From Acetobacteraceae bacterium H6797 (GTDB lineage Bacteria; Pseudomonadota; Alphaproteobacteria; Acetobacterales; Acetobacteraceae), in NCBI GenBank assembly GCA_015223225.1, contig JADFCQ010000005.1:310001-374000 (forward strand): DNA of 64,000 bases, given 5' to 3'. The notes beneath the pieces are model-generated. The model worked only from the letters and a program-made list of their open reading frames with translations. It did not search any database and was not told the DNA's origin. A program made the translations under genes and the position numbers. Positions within the stretch are counted from its first letter, which is position 1, and every line of letters begins with the position of its first letter. Positions 34,316-43,085 of this stretch are shown here, piece after piece.

Positions 34316-36661
34316 ATGCCTGACACCCTCGCATTCGACCCCACCCGCCTGCGCTTCGGCGTCGGCCAGCCGGTGCCCCGGCAGGAAGACCCGATGCTCC
34401 TCCGTGGCGAGGGGCGCTATACCGACGATATCTCGCTGCCCAATCAGGCCTGGGCCATCATCGTCCGCAGCCCCTTCGGCCATGGTGTGATCAAGAATAT
34501 CGACATCGAGGCGGCCAAGGAGATGCCGGGCGTGCTCGGCGTCTACACCGCGGCCGACATGGCGGATTACGCGCCCATGCGCTGCGCCCTGCCGCTGAAG
34601 AGCCGCGACGGCTCGCCGCTGGCGCCCATCACCCGCCCGCCGCTGGCCTCCGACAAGGTGCGCTTCGTGGGCGACCCGGTGGCCTTCGTGGTCGCCGAGA
34701 CCAAGGCCCAGGCGAAGGACGCCGCCGAGGCCATCTTCCTCGATATCGACACGCTGGACGCCGTCATCGACGCGCCCTCCGCCGCCGCCCCCGGCGCGCC
34801 GCAGCTCTATGACCATGTGCCGGGCAACTTGGTGCTGGATTTCGTGGCCGGCCAGCCCGAGCAGGTCGCCGAAGCCTTCGCCAAGGCCGCGCATGTCGCG
34901 AAGCTGGAGCTGACCAACAACCGCATCGTCGTGGCCCCCATGGAGCCGCGCAGCGCCATTGGCGAATTCGATCCCGAGAGCGGCCGCTTCACGCTGCATG
35001 TCGGCAGCCAGGGCGTCTTCGGCATGCGCAATGCCATGGCCGAGGTGATGAAGGTGCCGCTCGAGAAGCTGCGCATCCTCACCCGCAATGTCGGCGGCTC
35101 CTTCGGCATGAAGGCCGGGCCCTATCCGGAATATGCCTGCCTCATGCACGCCGCCCGCGCGCTGGGCCGCCCGGTGAAATGGACCGATGAGCGCACCGGC
35201 TCCTTCCAGTCCGACGGCCAGGGCCGCGACCATGAGGTGGTGGCCGAGCTGGCGCTGGATGCCGAGGGCAAGTTCCTCGCCGTGCGCGTCACGAGCTGGT
35301 CCAATATCGGCGCCTATATCACCAATGTCGGGCCCATGATGGGCACCGCCAATTTCTTCAAGAACATCCAGGCGAATTACGCGACGCCGGCCATCGAGGT
35401 CGCGACCAAGGTGGTCGTGACCAATACCGTCCCCATCGTCGCCTATCGCGGCGCGGGCCGGCCCGAGGGCAATTACTTCATGGAGCGCCTGATCGAGACG
35501 GCGGCCGCTTCCATGGGGATCGACCCGATCGAGCTGCGGCGGAAGAACCATATCCGCCCCGACCAGTTCCCCTTCGCCGCGCCCACCGGCAGCCATTATG
35601 ACGGCGGCGACTTCACCGCCGTCATGGAACAGGCCCTCGCCGAGGCGGATTGGAACGGCTTCGAGGCCCGCAAGGCCGAGACGGAGAAGAAGGGCTGGCT
35701 GCGCGGCCGCGGCATCGGCAATTTCCTCGAATGCACCGCCCCGCCGACGAAGGAGATGGGCGGCATCCGCTTCGAGGAAGACGGCTCCGTCACCATCATC
35801 ACCGGCACCTTGGATTACGGCCAGGGCCACTGGACGCCCTTCGCCCAGGTGCTGCATTCCCAGCTCGGCGTGCCCTTCGAGAAGATCAAGCTGCTCCAGG
35901 GCGATAGCGATGAGCTGATCGCCGGTGGCGGCACGGGCGGCTCCAAGTCGCTCATGGCCTCGGGCGCCGCGATCATCGAGGCTTCGGCGCTGGTCGTGGA
36001 GAAGGGCAAGCAGGCGGCGAGCCATTTCCTGGAAGCCGCCGCGGTGGATATCGAATTCGAGGATGGCCGCTTCACCATCGCCGGCACCGATCGCGGCATC
36101 GAACTGATGGATCTCGTGGCAAAGCTGCGCGAAGCGGGCGACAGCCTGCCCGCCGATGTGCCCCGCACGCTGAGCGTTAAGCATATCTTCGACCAGGCCC
36201 CCATGGCCTATCCGAACGGCTGCCACATCGCCGAGGTGGAGATCGATCCCGAAACCGGCCATGTGCAAGTTGTGCGCTATCACACGGTCAACGATTTCGG
36301 CGTGATCGTGAATCCGCTGCTCGTCCAGGGCCAGGCCCATGGCGGCATCGTGCAGGGCATCGGCCAGGCGATCATGGAGCGCGTGGCCTATTCGGAAGAC
36401 GGGCAGCTCCTCTCGGGCTCCTTCTCCGACTATGCCCTGCCCCGCGCGGCGGATGTGCCTTCCTTCGGCTTCTCGAGCCATGCGGTTCCGGCCAAGACCA
36501 ATCCGCTGGGAGCGAAAGGCTGTGGCGAGGCGGGCTGCGCGGGCTCCCTGCCCGCCGTGATGAATGCCATCGTCGATGCGCTCTCGCCCTATGGCGTGAA
36601 GCATATCAACATGCCGGCCCGGCCCGAGACGGTTTGGGCGGCGATTCACGGCGCGAAGTAA
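34316..36661 (+). CDS. Xanthine dehydrogenase family molybdopterin-binding subunit (form II CoxL-like), orphan
   Basis: A 781-residue large subunit of a molybdenum hydroxylase. The fold shows VGDPVAFVVAETKAQAKDAAE, GGSFGMKAGPYPEYACLMHAA and, at the active-site loop, AYRGAGRPEGNYFMERLIE; this is the form II type, not the AYxCSFR loop of true CO dehydrogenase. The catalytic Glu is in LGAKGCGEAGCAGSLPA near the C terminus. Such subunits work with a FAD (medium) and a 2Fe-2S (small) subunit, neither of which is encoded nearby, so the partner must be elsewhere or the enzyme is atypical. The substrate is unknown. It is divergent from a Bug protein gene. Confidence 0.92.
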   Translation: MPDTLAFDPTRLRFGVGQPVPRQEDPMLLRGEGRYTDDISLPNQAWAIIVRSPFGHGVIKNIDIEAAKEMPGVLGVYTAADMADYAPMRCALPLKSRDGSPLAPITRPPLASDKVRFVGDPVAFVVAETKAQAKDAAEAIFLDIDTLDAVIDAPSAAAPGAPQLYDHVPGNLVLDFVAGQPEQVAEAFAKAAHVAKLELTNNRIVVAPMEPRSAIGEFDPESGRFTLHVGSQGVFGMRNAMAEVMKVPLEKLRILTRNVGGSFGMKAGPYPEYACLMHAARALGRPVKWTDERTGSFQSDGQGRDHEVVAELALDAEGKFLAVRVTSWSNIGAYITNVGPMMGTANFFKNIQANYATPAIEVATKVVVTNTVPIVAYRGAGRPEGNYFMERLIETAAASMGIDPIELRRKNHIRPDQFPFAAPTGSHYDGGDFTAVMEQALAEADWNGFEARKAETEKKGWLRGRGIGNFLECTAPPTKEMGGIRFEEDGSVTIITGTLDYGQGHWTPFAQVLHSQLGVPFEKIKLLQGDSDELIAGGGTGGSKSLMASGAAIIEASALVVEKGKQAASHFLEAAAVDIEFEDGRFTIAGTDRGIELMDLVAKLREAGDSLPADVPRTLSVKHIFDQAPMAYPNGCHIAEVEIDPETGHVQVVRYHTVNDFGVIVNPLLVQGQAHGGIVQGIGQAIMERVAYSEDGQLLSGSFSDYALPRAADVPSFGFSSHAVPAKTNPLGAKGCGEAGCAGSLPAVMNAIVDALSPYGVKHINMPARPETVWAAIHGAK

Positions 36662-36669
36662 CACGTGCC

Positions 36670-36699
36670 GCGCTGGGGAGGCAGGCGCCTCCCCAGCGC
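36670..36699 (+). terminator. Strong hairpin after the CoxL-like gene
   Basis: GCGCTGGGGAGGC-AGGC-GCCTCCCCAGCGC is a perfect 13-bp stem with a 4-base loop, 8 bp after the CoxL-like stop and 20 bp before the next ATG. No T run follows, so it could also be a 3'-end stabiliser or a leader hairpin of the next gene. Confidence 0.6.
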
Positions 36700-36719
36700 C
36701 CGGCTTCGATGGAATTGAT

Positions 36720-37355
36720 ATGGCCAAGCTTGCGGTTTTCGACCTGGACGGGACGTTGGTGGATAGCGTGCCGGATATTCACGCGGCCCTCGACCGGCTG
36801 ATGGTGCTGGAGAACAAGCCCGGCTTCTCGCGCGGCGAAGTGGTGCCGATGATCGGCGATGGCATCCGCGTCCTCGTCACCCGCGCCTGCGAAGCCCGTG
36901 GCCTGACGGCGACCGAGGAGCGCATCGAGCGTTTCAGCGAGGACTACGCCGCCCATGCCAGCGACCTGACCATTCCCTTCGCTGGCATCCCCGAGGCCCT
37001 CGAGGCGCTCGTGGCGCGCGGCTGGACCCTGGCGGTCTGCACCAACAAGCCCGAGGCGCCCGCCCGCAGCCTACTGGCCGATCTCGGCATCGCGGACCGC
37101 TTCGCCGCCATCACCGGGGGCGACAGCCTGCCCGTCCGCAAGCCCGATCCGGGCCATCTCCTCGGCTGCATCGCCCAGGCGGGCGGCTCGCCGGCGGAGG
37201 CTGTGATGATCGGCGATCACCGCAACGACATGCTCGCCGCGCGCGGCGCCGGGGTGAAGGCCATCTTCTGCCAATGGGGCTATGGGCCGGATAGCATGGC
37301 CGATGGCGCACCCCTGGCCTCGACACCCCTCGCCCTGCTCGACTACCTCGATTGA
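36720..37355 (+). CDS. gph: HAD-family phosphatase, phosphoglycolate phosphatase-like
   Basis: A 211-residue HAD hydrolase with an alpha-helical cap. Motif I is FDLDGTLVDS at residues 6-15 (nucleophile Asp and acid Asp), motif II CTNKPE, motif III Lys in RKPDPGHL, and motif IV GDHRNDMLAARGAGVKAIFCQWGYG. The closest known role is Gph, which removes the phosphate of 2-phosphoglycolate, but HAD substrate range is broad. It overlaps the convergent GGDEF gene by 13 bp. Confidence 0.88.
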   Translation: MAKLAVFDLDGTLVDSVPDIHAALDRLMVLENKPGFSRGEVVPMIGDGIRVLVTRACEARGLTATEERIERFSEDYAAHASDLTIPFAGIPEALEALVARGWTLAVCTNKPEAPARSLLADLGIADRFAAITGGDSLPVRKPDPGHLLGCIAQAGGSPAEAVMIGDHRNDMLAARGAGVKAIFCQWGYGPDSMADGAPLASTPLALLDYLD

Positions 37356-38302
37356 TCGAGCGACGGCCGGATCACCTGACCCAATAGCGGGTCGTAGAGG
37401 CAGACCGTCCCGCGGCCGCAGGCCTTGGCCCGGTAGAGCGCGGAATCCGCCTCGGCAAAAAGCGCCGCCGGCAATGGCAGGCGCGGCCGGCGGAGCGAGG
37501 TGAGCCCGACCGAAACCGCGAGGGGAATACCCGTATCCTCCCACGGCACCGACTGGTTGAGCACCACGAGGCGCCGCCCGATTATCTCCGCCCAGATCCC
37601 AACGGGCGGCGGATCGGGCAGCAACATGGTGAACTCGTCGCCACCCAGTCGCGCAATCAGCTTGGCCTCGGGGAAAATTCGGGTGAGCCGTTCCGAGAGA
37701 ACGCGCAGGCACTCATCGCCCGCGAGATGGCCGAAACTGTCGTTGATCCGCTTGAAGCCGTCGAGATCCAACACCGCGAGCGCCCCGATATCCTCGCGCT
37801 GGCCCCGCACCGACGCATTGAGCGTGGCCTCGAAGATGTCGCGGTTCGGCAGGCCGGTCAGCGCGTCCCGCTCCGCCTTCTCGCGCAGCCTTTCCAGCAG
37901 CAGCTTGTCCTGCGTGATGTCCTGCTTGGCGCCGAAGAGGGTGACCGGCTGGCCGCCGGCATGGATCGCCTTGGCGCTCAGCCGCATCCAGCGCAGTTCG
38001 CCGCGGCTGTTGTAGATCCGCGCGTCCATGGTGAAGCCGGTGCCGGTCGCGATGGCCTGGCGGCGCAGCCATTCCATCTGCCGGCGGGAATCCGGGTGAT
38101 ACATGTCGACGATGGCGGAGCGGTCGAGAGGCACCCCGCGCGGGAGGCCGAAGATATCATAGACCTCGCCGGTCCAGTTCAGGCTCTGGGTCGCCAGATC
38201 GCATTCCCAGGCACCGAAACCGGCCAGTGCCGCCGCCTGCTGATGGAGGCCGAAAGATGATGCGAGACCGCCAAGCTTCCCGGACACAACTGCCCCACGC
38301 AT
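37343..38302 (-). CDS. PAS-GGDEF diguanylate cyclase
   Basis: A 319-residue protein: a PAS domain at about residues 25-135 (FGAWECDLATQSLNWTGEVYDIFGLPRG, later LFGAKQDIT), then a GGDEF domain from about residue 145 to 305. The active site is IARLGGDEFTML, an intact GGDEF, so it should make cyclic di-GMP from GTP. The RxxD inhibitory site five residues before GGDEF is absent (the sequence reads PEAKLIARLGGDEF). There is no transmembrane segment or signal peptide, so it is cytoplasmic. It ends opposite the HAD gene. Confidence 0.92.
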   Translation of the reverse strand: MRGAVVSGKLGGLASSFGLHQQAAALAGFGAWECDLATQSLNWTGEVYDIFGLPRGVPLDRSAIVDMYHPDSRRQMEWLRRQAIATGTGFTMDARIYNSRGELRWMRLSAKAIHAGGQPVTLFGAKQDITQDKLLLERLREKAERDALTGLPNRDIFEATLNASVRGQREDIGALAVLDLDGFKRINDSFGHLAGDECLRVLSERLTRIFPEAKLIARLGGDEFTMLLPDPPPVGIWAEIIGRRLVVLNQSVPWEDTGIPLAVSVGLTSLRRPRLPLPAALFAEADSALYRAKACGRGTVCLYDPLLGQVIRPSLDQSR

Positions 38303-38404
38303 TCGTTCACGTTTTCGGGAGGTTAGGCCCTGCGCGCGACCGCTGCAAGCATCTCTTGCGGAAAATCAACAGCTAAGAGATTGTTTCGAAAAGATTGATG
38401 TTCA

Positions 38405-38434
38405 ACCTCTGAACGGAGCCTCCGCCCCAGAGGT
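38405..38434 (-). terminator. Candidate terminator of the RluC-to-glycosyltransferase operon
   Basis: ACCTCTG and CAGAGGT (38405-38411 and 38428-38434) pair, with an inner CGGAG/CTCCG pair at 38414-38424, 35 bp past the glycosyltransferase stop. On the minus strand a TCTTTTCG stretch follows somewhat later. Moderate evidence. Confidence 0.45.
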
Positions 38435-38468
38435 CGCACTAAGCCGCTGCGGATCGGCGCAGCCCGCC

Positions 38469-39437
38469 CTACCGGAGAGGCAGCCGGGCCGGCTTGGCGG
38501 CGATGACCGCATCGAACTTCTCGGCCCGGTACCGGCGCGCGTAGTCGCGGTGATATTTCGCGAGCCAGGCGACGCGCTCGGCCGTCAGCGGCGGAAAGAC
38601 GTAGTCGTCGCGAGGGTTGATCTTCATCCGGTCGAAGCCCGTGCGGACGAAGCTTTCCGCGCTGAAGGACTGGCCCTTCTCGCCGATATACCGGGCGAAA
38701 TTCACCGAGGTCATGACCTTGGCGAGCCCCATCTCGATACAGGCCAGCGCCTTGGCGGCGTCCTGCGAGGTGGCGCCAACGGCATGGGTGCGGGGCGCGT
38801 AGAGGTCGAGGATGCGGCGATGATCGCGCAGCTTGTAATCCCGCCCGCGCAGGATGCGGTAGAAGGGCTGCAACTGCCCGTCGATGCGCCGCCAGGCCGA
38901 ACGGGAGAGGCCGAAGCCCCAATGATGCTCCATCGGCACATAGGCGACTTCAGGGCCTGGATGGTCGACATGGTGCTCGCCATAGGCCGCGAAATAACCC
39001 ACACCGCCCGAGGGGCCCGGCAGCGTCGCGATCATCCCGCGCAGCTTCTCCATGGCCCAGAGGTAGTAGGGCCCCGGCTCCAGGTCATCCTCGAAGAAAT
39101 AGGCCAGTTCGGCGTCCAACTCCTCGAAGGCGAGCAGTTCGGCGCGGCGGATATTGAAGGCGATGCCCAGGTTCTCCTCCGCCTTCCACACCTTTCCCTG
39201 GGGGAAATGGCGGCGGAAGGTGGCCTCGCTGGCCTGGATCATCGCCTCCTCGCCGCGCCATTTCTTGGTGCGGGGCGACCAGCCGCCATCCTGCACCAGA
39301 TGGACATTGGCCGGGTTCACCGCCACGCGCCGCTGCGTCAGCAGCGAGGCGCAGAGCTTGTCGAGATAATCGGGCCTGTCGAAAGCGATGATGATGACGG
39401 GCACATCCAGCATCGCGGGCTCGGTCGTCTCGGCCAA
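38469..39437 (-). CDS. Glycosyltransferase-like protein (TTG start)
   Basis: A 322-residue protein with a nucleotide-sugar-transferase-like Rossmann start (VPVIIIAFDRPDYLDKLCASLL), a DD acidic motif in ELAYFFEDDLEPGPYYLWAMEKL and EHHWGFGLSRSAWRRIDGQL. It resembles GT2-like and GNT-I-like glycosyltransferases of unknown acceptor, without transmembrane segments. The start is TTG at 39437, supported by GGAG six bases upstream; the next ATG would cut off the first eight residues only. It starts 10 bp after the acylphosphatase stop, last in a five-gene operon. Confidence 0.85.
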   Translation of the reverse strand: MAETTEPAMLDVPVIIIAFDRPDYLDKLCASLLTQRRVAVNPANVHLVQDGGWSPRTKKWRGEEAMIQASEATFRRHFPQGKVWKAEENLGIAFNIRRAELLAFEELDAELAYFFEDDLEPGPYYLWAMEKLRGMIATLPGPSGGVGYFAAYGEHHVDHPGPEVAYVPMEHHWGFGLSRSAWRRIDGQLQPFYRILRGRDYKLRDHRRILDLYAPRTHAVGATSQDAAKALACIEMGLAKVMTSVNFARYIGEKGQSFSAESFVRTGFDRMKINPRDDYVFPPLTAERVAWLAKYHRDYARRYRAEKFDAVIAAKPARLPLR

Positions 39438-39447
39438 GGCAGGCTCC

Positions 39448-39723
39448 TCAGAGGGTGGGCAGGCGCTGAAAGCCGCGCGAGGCGGGAGCTTCCGCCGGCT
39501 CGGAAATCAGGTTCTCCACCCGTGCCATGCCTGGGCCCTTACGGCAATCCAGGGTAAGCTGGATCAGCTCCGCTTCCTCGCCGGAGAGCAGCGCCTCGAC
39601 CGTGCCGTCGCTACGGTTGCGGACCCAGCCGTGAATATCGAGCGCCTGGGCCCGGCGTACGAGCCAATCCCGGTAGCCCACGCCCTGGACCCGGCCGAAG
39701 ACGACGATGCGAATGGCGATCAT
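39448..39723 (-). CDS. acyP: Acylphosphatase
   Basis: A 91-residue acylphosphatase: VFGRVQGVGYRDWLVRRA carries the catalytic Arg (in the phosphate-binding loop) and GWVRNRSDGTVEALLSG the catalytic Asn. It hydrolyses acyl phosphates such as acetyl phosphate or 1,3-bisphosphoglycerate. The ATG overlaps the ATP12 gene stop by 4 bp. The C terminus (about residues 72-91) is longer and less conserved than in the family core. Confidence 0.96.
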   Translation of the reverse strand: MIAIRIVVFGRVQGVGYRDWLVRRAQALDIHGWVRNRSDGTVEALLSGEEAELIQLTLDCRKGPGMARVENLISEPAEAPASRGFQRLPTL

Positions 39724-40427
39724 GGCGCGCGCACCACCTCGAGAAGCCGTGCGGCCAGGGCGATGTCCTGCGCCAGCTTGGCGCGGCGCGCCACGGCCTC
39801 GGCATCCTCGCCCCAGCGCTCTTCCTGGAAGGTCTCGTCGAGAACCGCGAGCCGATGCGCCTCGGCGGCGTCGAGCCTGCCATGGGAGAGCGCGAGGCCC
39901 AGCACCAGTGAACCCAGCGCCGGCACAGCGAGGCCGAGGGCGGCCAATTCGCCCGCGTTGTGCTTCGCAACCGCCGCCTCCAGGGCCGCGAGGGAGGCCG
40001 GCGGCTGGCTGATGGGCAGTAGGGCATCGGTCACCTGCAACGGCGCGTCGAGATGCAGCGCCGCCCAATCCAGCAGCGGCTGCCATTGCTCGGCCTGGCG
40101 GGCCGCGAGGCGGCTGTCATCGGCGCGGTAGCACAGCAGGTCGGTCTCGGCATATTTCGCGAGGCCCTCGACCATGGCCGCAGGGTCCTGCGCGATCCTG
40201 TCCTGGGCGGTGGCGAGAAGGCGGGTGAGCGGCACTTCCTCCAGGGTCATTTCACCGCCCGGCCCGCCGCCGGCCGCCTGCCATTCCTCGGCGACGGCCT
40301 GGGCGATGCTCTCACGCTCGATGGAAAGCCTGCCGCCACCCGGCATCCGCATGGGCCGGCCGTCGAGGAGAACGATGAAGCCGTCGCCCTCCCGGCCGAT
40401 GCTGGCATTGTTCCAAAATCGCTTCAT
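39720..40427 (-). CDS. ATP12-family F1-ATPase assembly chaperone
   Basis: A 235-residue protein of the ATP12 family, known in mitochondria and Alphaproteobacteria, which helps assemble the alpha subunit of F1. Its N terminus KRFWNNASIGREGDGFIVLLDGRPMRMPGGGRL and the central ETDLLCYRAD block (with QWQPLLDWAALHLDAPL) match the family. The start is ATG at 40427. It lies 102 bp after the AsmA gene and overlaps acyP by 4 bp. The F1 genes are not in the window. Confidence 0.94.
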   Translation of the reverse strand: MKRFWNNASIGREGDGFIVLLDGRPMRMPGGGRLSIERESIAQAVAEEWQAAGGGPGGEMTLEEVPLTRLLATAQDRIAQDPAAMVEGLAKYAETDLLCYRADDSRLAARQAEQWQPLLDWAALHLDAPLQVTDALLPISQPPASLAALEAAVAKHNAGELAALGLAVPALGSLVLGLALSHGRLDAAEAHRLAVLDETFQEERWGEDAEAVARRAKLAQDIALAARLLEVVRAP

Positions 40428-40529
40428 TGTCAGCCTTTTCGTGTGACCTGGCGGCAAGTAGGCGCCACCCTGCCTTTTTCCCAGCTTTCCTGAACGCAGC
40501 CTTAACACCTCCGCCGCGCGGCGGAGGCG

Positions 40530-43085
40530 CTACCGGCCGAAGAGCCCGCGCAACATGTCCTGCGGCCGGTTCAGCGGCGAGGTGGAACGACGTTCGGCGG
40601 GCGCCGCCGGCCCAGCACGACCGCCGCGCGCCACGGCGAGTTGCTGGGCGCAATCGGGCGCGCCACCACGGCTCGACTGGCTGGGAAGCAGATTGGAAAG
40701 CCCGCCCACGGCATCGCCGACGAGGTCGCCAATGATGCCCGCGGCCGCGCCGCCGACCCCGCCCTCGTCGAGCCGGTAGGAAGGCGAGGCGAAAGTCCCG
40801 CTCACCCGCACCGGCGCGGAGACGCCGATGCTTGCCACCTTGATCTGCGGCAGCAGGCGGAGGTTCAGCCGCTCGTCGCCCATTTCGATGCGCCCGGCGC
40901 CCAGCACCGAAACCTGGTTGGCATCGAGCAGCATGGCGCGCGGGCGCATTGAGCCGTCCTGCCCTTCCAGCCGAAGCGCGAAGCAGCGCAGCGGCAGGCC
41001 GTTGCGCCCGAGGCCCTGCGGCAGCAACTGGCGGAGATCGCCGGTCATGCGGTCCACAAGGCGGCCATCGATGCTGCCATTGACGCTGGCGAGGCCGAGA
41101 TGCCCGGCAAGCGAGGCCGCGATGGCACGCAGATCGGCGCCCTTGCCCTGGAGATCGGCGTCGATCTCGAGGCGGCCGGTGAACCTGTCTTCCACCCCGA
41201 TCGCGGGCAGGAATTCGGCCATATCCACGCCCTGCCCCTCATGCCGGAGCTGGAGCGTGAAGGCCGGCACATCCCCCGAGGCATCGGCGCCGAGGCGGCC
41301 CGAGACACGCCCGCCCGGCATGGTGACGGCGAAGGGTTCGGCCTTCAGCACGCCATCCTTCAGCTGCGCGGTGAGCTGCGCATCCTGCCAGCTCAGCCCG
41401 CCGGCATCGAGCGTGGCGACCTGCCAGCTGAAAGTGGAATCCAGCAGGCGGAGGGGCGCCAGGGAGACGGGCAAGGCGGGGATCAGGCGGTTCGGGTTCG
41501 AATCCGGCGCCTGCGCCTGCCCCCCAGAGGGCAGCGGCGGCCGCGCCGGCGTCGCAGGGGCCTGCGCGGGGCGGCTGGGCGTTGCGGAAGTCTGCGCGGG
41601 AGCGGCCGGGGAGATCCGCGAGAGGCTGTCGAAGGAAAAGCGCGTCGAGGTCAGCGTGGCATTGAGCGCCGGGCGGCCGCCGGTATGCCAGGCGATCTCG
41701 CCCGCGAGATCACCGAAGGGTGTCTCCAGCGAGAGGTCGCTGAGGCGCACGGCGGCATCGTCGCCCAGGGTGAAGGTGCCGCTGCCCTTAGCGCCGGGGC
41801 TGATGCCCTCGGGCGGCGGGGGCATGGTGAGGCCCGCGATGCCGAGCGCCGAGGCGATATCCTCGGCCTCCAGCCGCGCGTCGAAGCGCGCGCCGGTCAG
41901 GGTCGGGCCGGGCAGCTCGCCGTGCAGGTCGAGCCGGGCCTTGGGCGCCTCGAAGCTGAGCCGGATCGGCCAGGGGCCCTGGCCGGAAAGCTGGTCGAGC
42001 GACGGGCCCTCACCGCCGAGATGGGCCGCGAAGCTGCTAGGGCCGGGCACGGCGGAGAGGCGCAGGGGCGCATCCGGCGCCGGGGAGGAGATTTCCAGCT
42101 GGCTCAGGCCGAGACCGGGGCGGTAGCGCGAGAGATCGAGCGAGGCCGCGCCGATGCGCAGCGCGCCGAGCCGGGGCGCCGCATCATCCGGCCCCATGCG
42201 CAGATCCAGCGTCGCGAAGAGGCCCTCAGCAGGGAAAATCCATTCGGACGGCAGGTTCGCCAGACCTGGCAGGCTTCTGATTCTGGAAGAATTGTCCAAC
42301 GTCAGGTGCAGCTTGGAGCGGAGGCCTGTGAGCTGCTCCGGCATGTCCAGCGTGCCTTCCAGCACGGCCTGGACGCCCTCGGCCTGCAGCGCCACGCGAA
42401 GCGGCCAGGAGTCTCCCACCGGTGCACCGGGCAGCAGCCGCGACAAGGCACCCGTTTCAGCCGAAATATCAACGGCGTAACCCTCTTGTCTAATCTTGCC
42501 CGTGAGGTTAGCGGGGCCGTTCGGCTCCTTATCTGTCAGGGCTAGGTGCTCGATCTCGATGACTTGGCTCTGCCCCGTGGCGGCATTGCGCCAGATGAGG
42601 CGGCCCTTCTCCAGGTCGATCGCATCGATGGCAAGGGCGAGCGGCTGGACTGGCTCGCGGGGGGCGGCATTGGCGGAGCCTTCGCTCGGCCGGGGCGGCT
42701 TGGCGGGCTGCCCGGTCGTGACCCGCAGCACCGGCTCGATCACCGTCAGCCGATGCAAGGCGATCTGCCGCGAGAGCAGCGGGATCAGCGCCAGTTCGGC
42801 CTCGATCCGCTTCGCTTCCAGCAACGGCTCCCCGCCCGGCTCATCGGCCAGCGAGACGGTATCGAGCGTGATGGTCGGCACGAGGGAGAGCTTCACGCCC
42901 ACCGGCCCGCCCAGGGTCAGCGTCTTCCCCGTCCCCTGCTGCACGGCCGCGATGAGGCGCGGGCGCAGCACGTCGCTGCTCAGCAGCAGGTTCAGGCCCG
43001 CATAGCCGGCAAGGGGCAGCGCGACGACGACGGCCGCCACCCATAGAAGCTTCCGGCCCCGGCGACGGCGACGGGGCGGCAGCAT
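40530..43085 (-). CDS. AsmA-family envelope protein
   Basis: An 851-residue AsmA protein. A basic N terminus (RRRRRGRK) and one transmembrane anchor at about residues 13-33 precede a DVLRPRLIAAVQQGTGKTLTLGGPVGVKLSLVPTITLDTVSLAD block, which is the AsmA N-terminal domain. A long periplasmic region with a Pro/Ala-rich insert at about 495-525 follows, and an AsmA-type C-terminal domain (LNLRLLPQIKVASIGVSAPVRVSGTFASPSYRLD) ends near residue 790. The C-terminal tail is basic. AsmA affects outer-membrane assembly. Its ATG shares one base with the RluC stop (TGATG). Together with the YhdP-like protein at 25322 it makes two AsmA-class proteins in 18 kb. Confidence 0.9.
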   Translation of the reverse strand: MLPPRRRRRGRKLLWVAAVVVALPLAGYAGLNLLLSSDVLRPRLIAAVQQGTGKTLTLGGPVGVKLSLVPTITLDTVSLADEPGGEPLLEAKRIEAELALIPLLSRQIALHRLTVIEPVLRVTTGQPAKPPRPSEGSANAAPREPVQPLALAIDAIDLEKGRLIWRNAATGQSQVIEIEHLALTDKEPNGPANLTGKIRQEGYAVDISAETGALSRLLPGAPVGDSWPLRVALQAEGVQAVLEGTLDMPEQLTGLRSKLHLTLDNSSRIRSLPGLANLPSEWIFPAEGLFATLDLRMGPDDAAPRLGALRIGAASLDLSRYRPGLGLSQLEISSPAPDAPLRLSAVPGPSSFAAHLGGEGPSLDQLSGQGPWPIRLSFEAPKARLDLHGELPGPTLTGARFDARLEAEDIASALGIAGLTMPPPPEGISPGAKGSGTFTLGDDAAVRLSDLSLETPFGDLAGEIAWHTGGRPALNATLTSTRFSFDSLSRISPAAPAQTSATPSRPAQAPATPARPPLPSGGQAQAPDSNPNRLIPALPVSLAPLRLLDSTFSWQVATLDAGGLSWQDAQLTAQLKDGVLKAEPFAVTMPGGRVSGRLGADASGDVPAFTLQLRHEGQGVDMAEFLPAIGVEDRFTGRLEIDADLQGKGADLRAIAASLAGHLGLASVNGSIDGRLVDRMTGDLRQLLPQGLGRNGLPLRCFALRLEGQDGSMRPRAMLLDANQVSVLGAGRIEMGDERLNLRLLPQIKVASIGVSAPVRVSGTFASPSYRLDEGGVGGAAAGIIGDLVGDAVGGLSNLLPSQSSRGGAPDCAQQLAVARGGRAGPAAPAERRSTSPLNRPQDMLRGLFGR

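Noticed and set aside
34232..36727. 831-codon open frame antisense to the CoxL-like gene
   Set aside because: A mirror of the conserved molybdoenzyme gene; no domain features, and composition typical of GC-driven antisense frames.
41495..41505. GGTTCGAATCC, the typical tRNA T-loop sequence
   Set aside because: It lies inside the conserved AsmA coding frame and no acceptor stem, anticodon arm or D-arm can be built around it.
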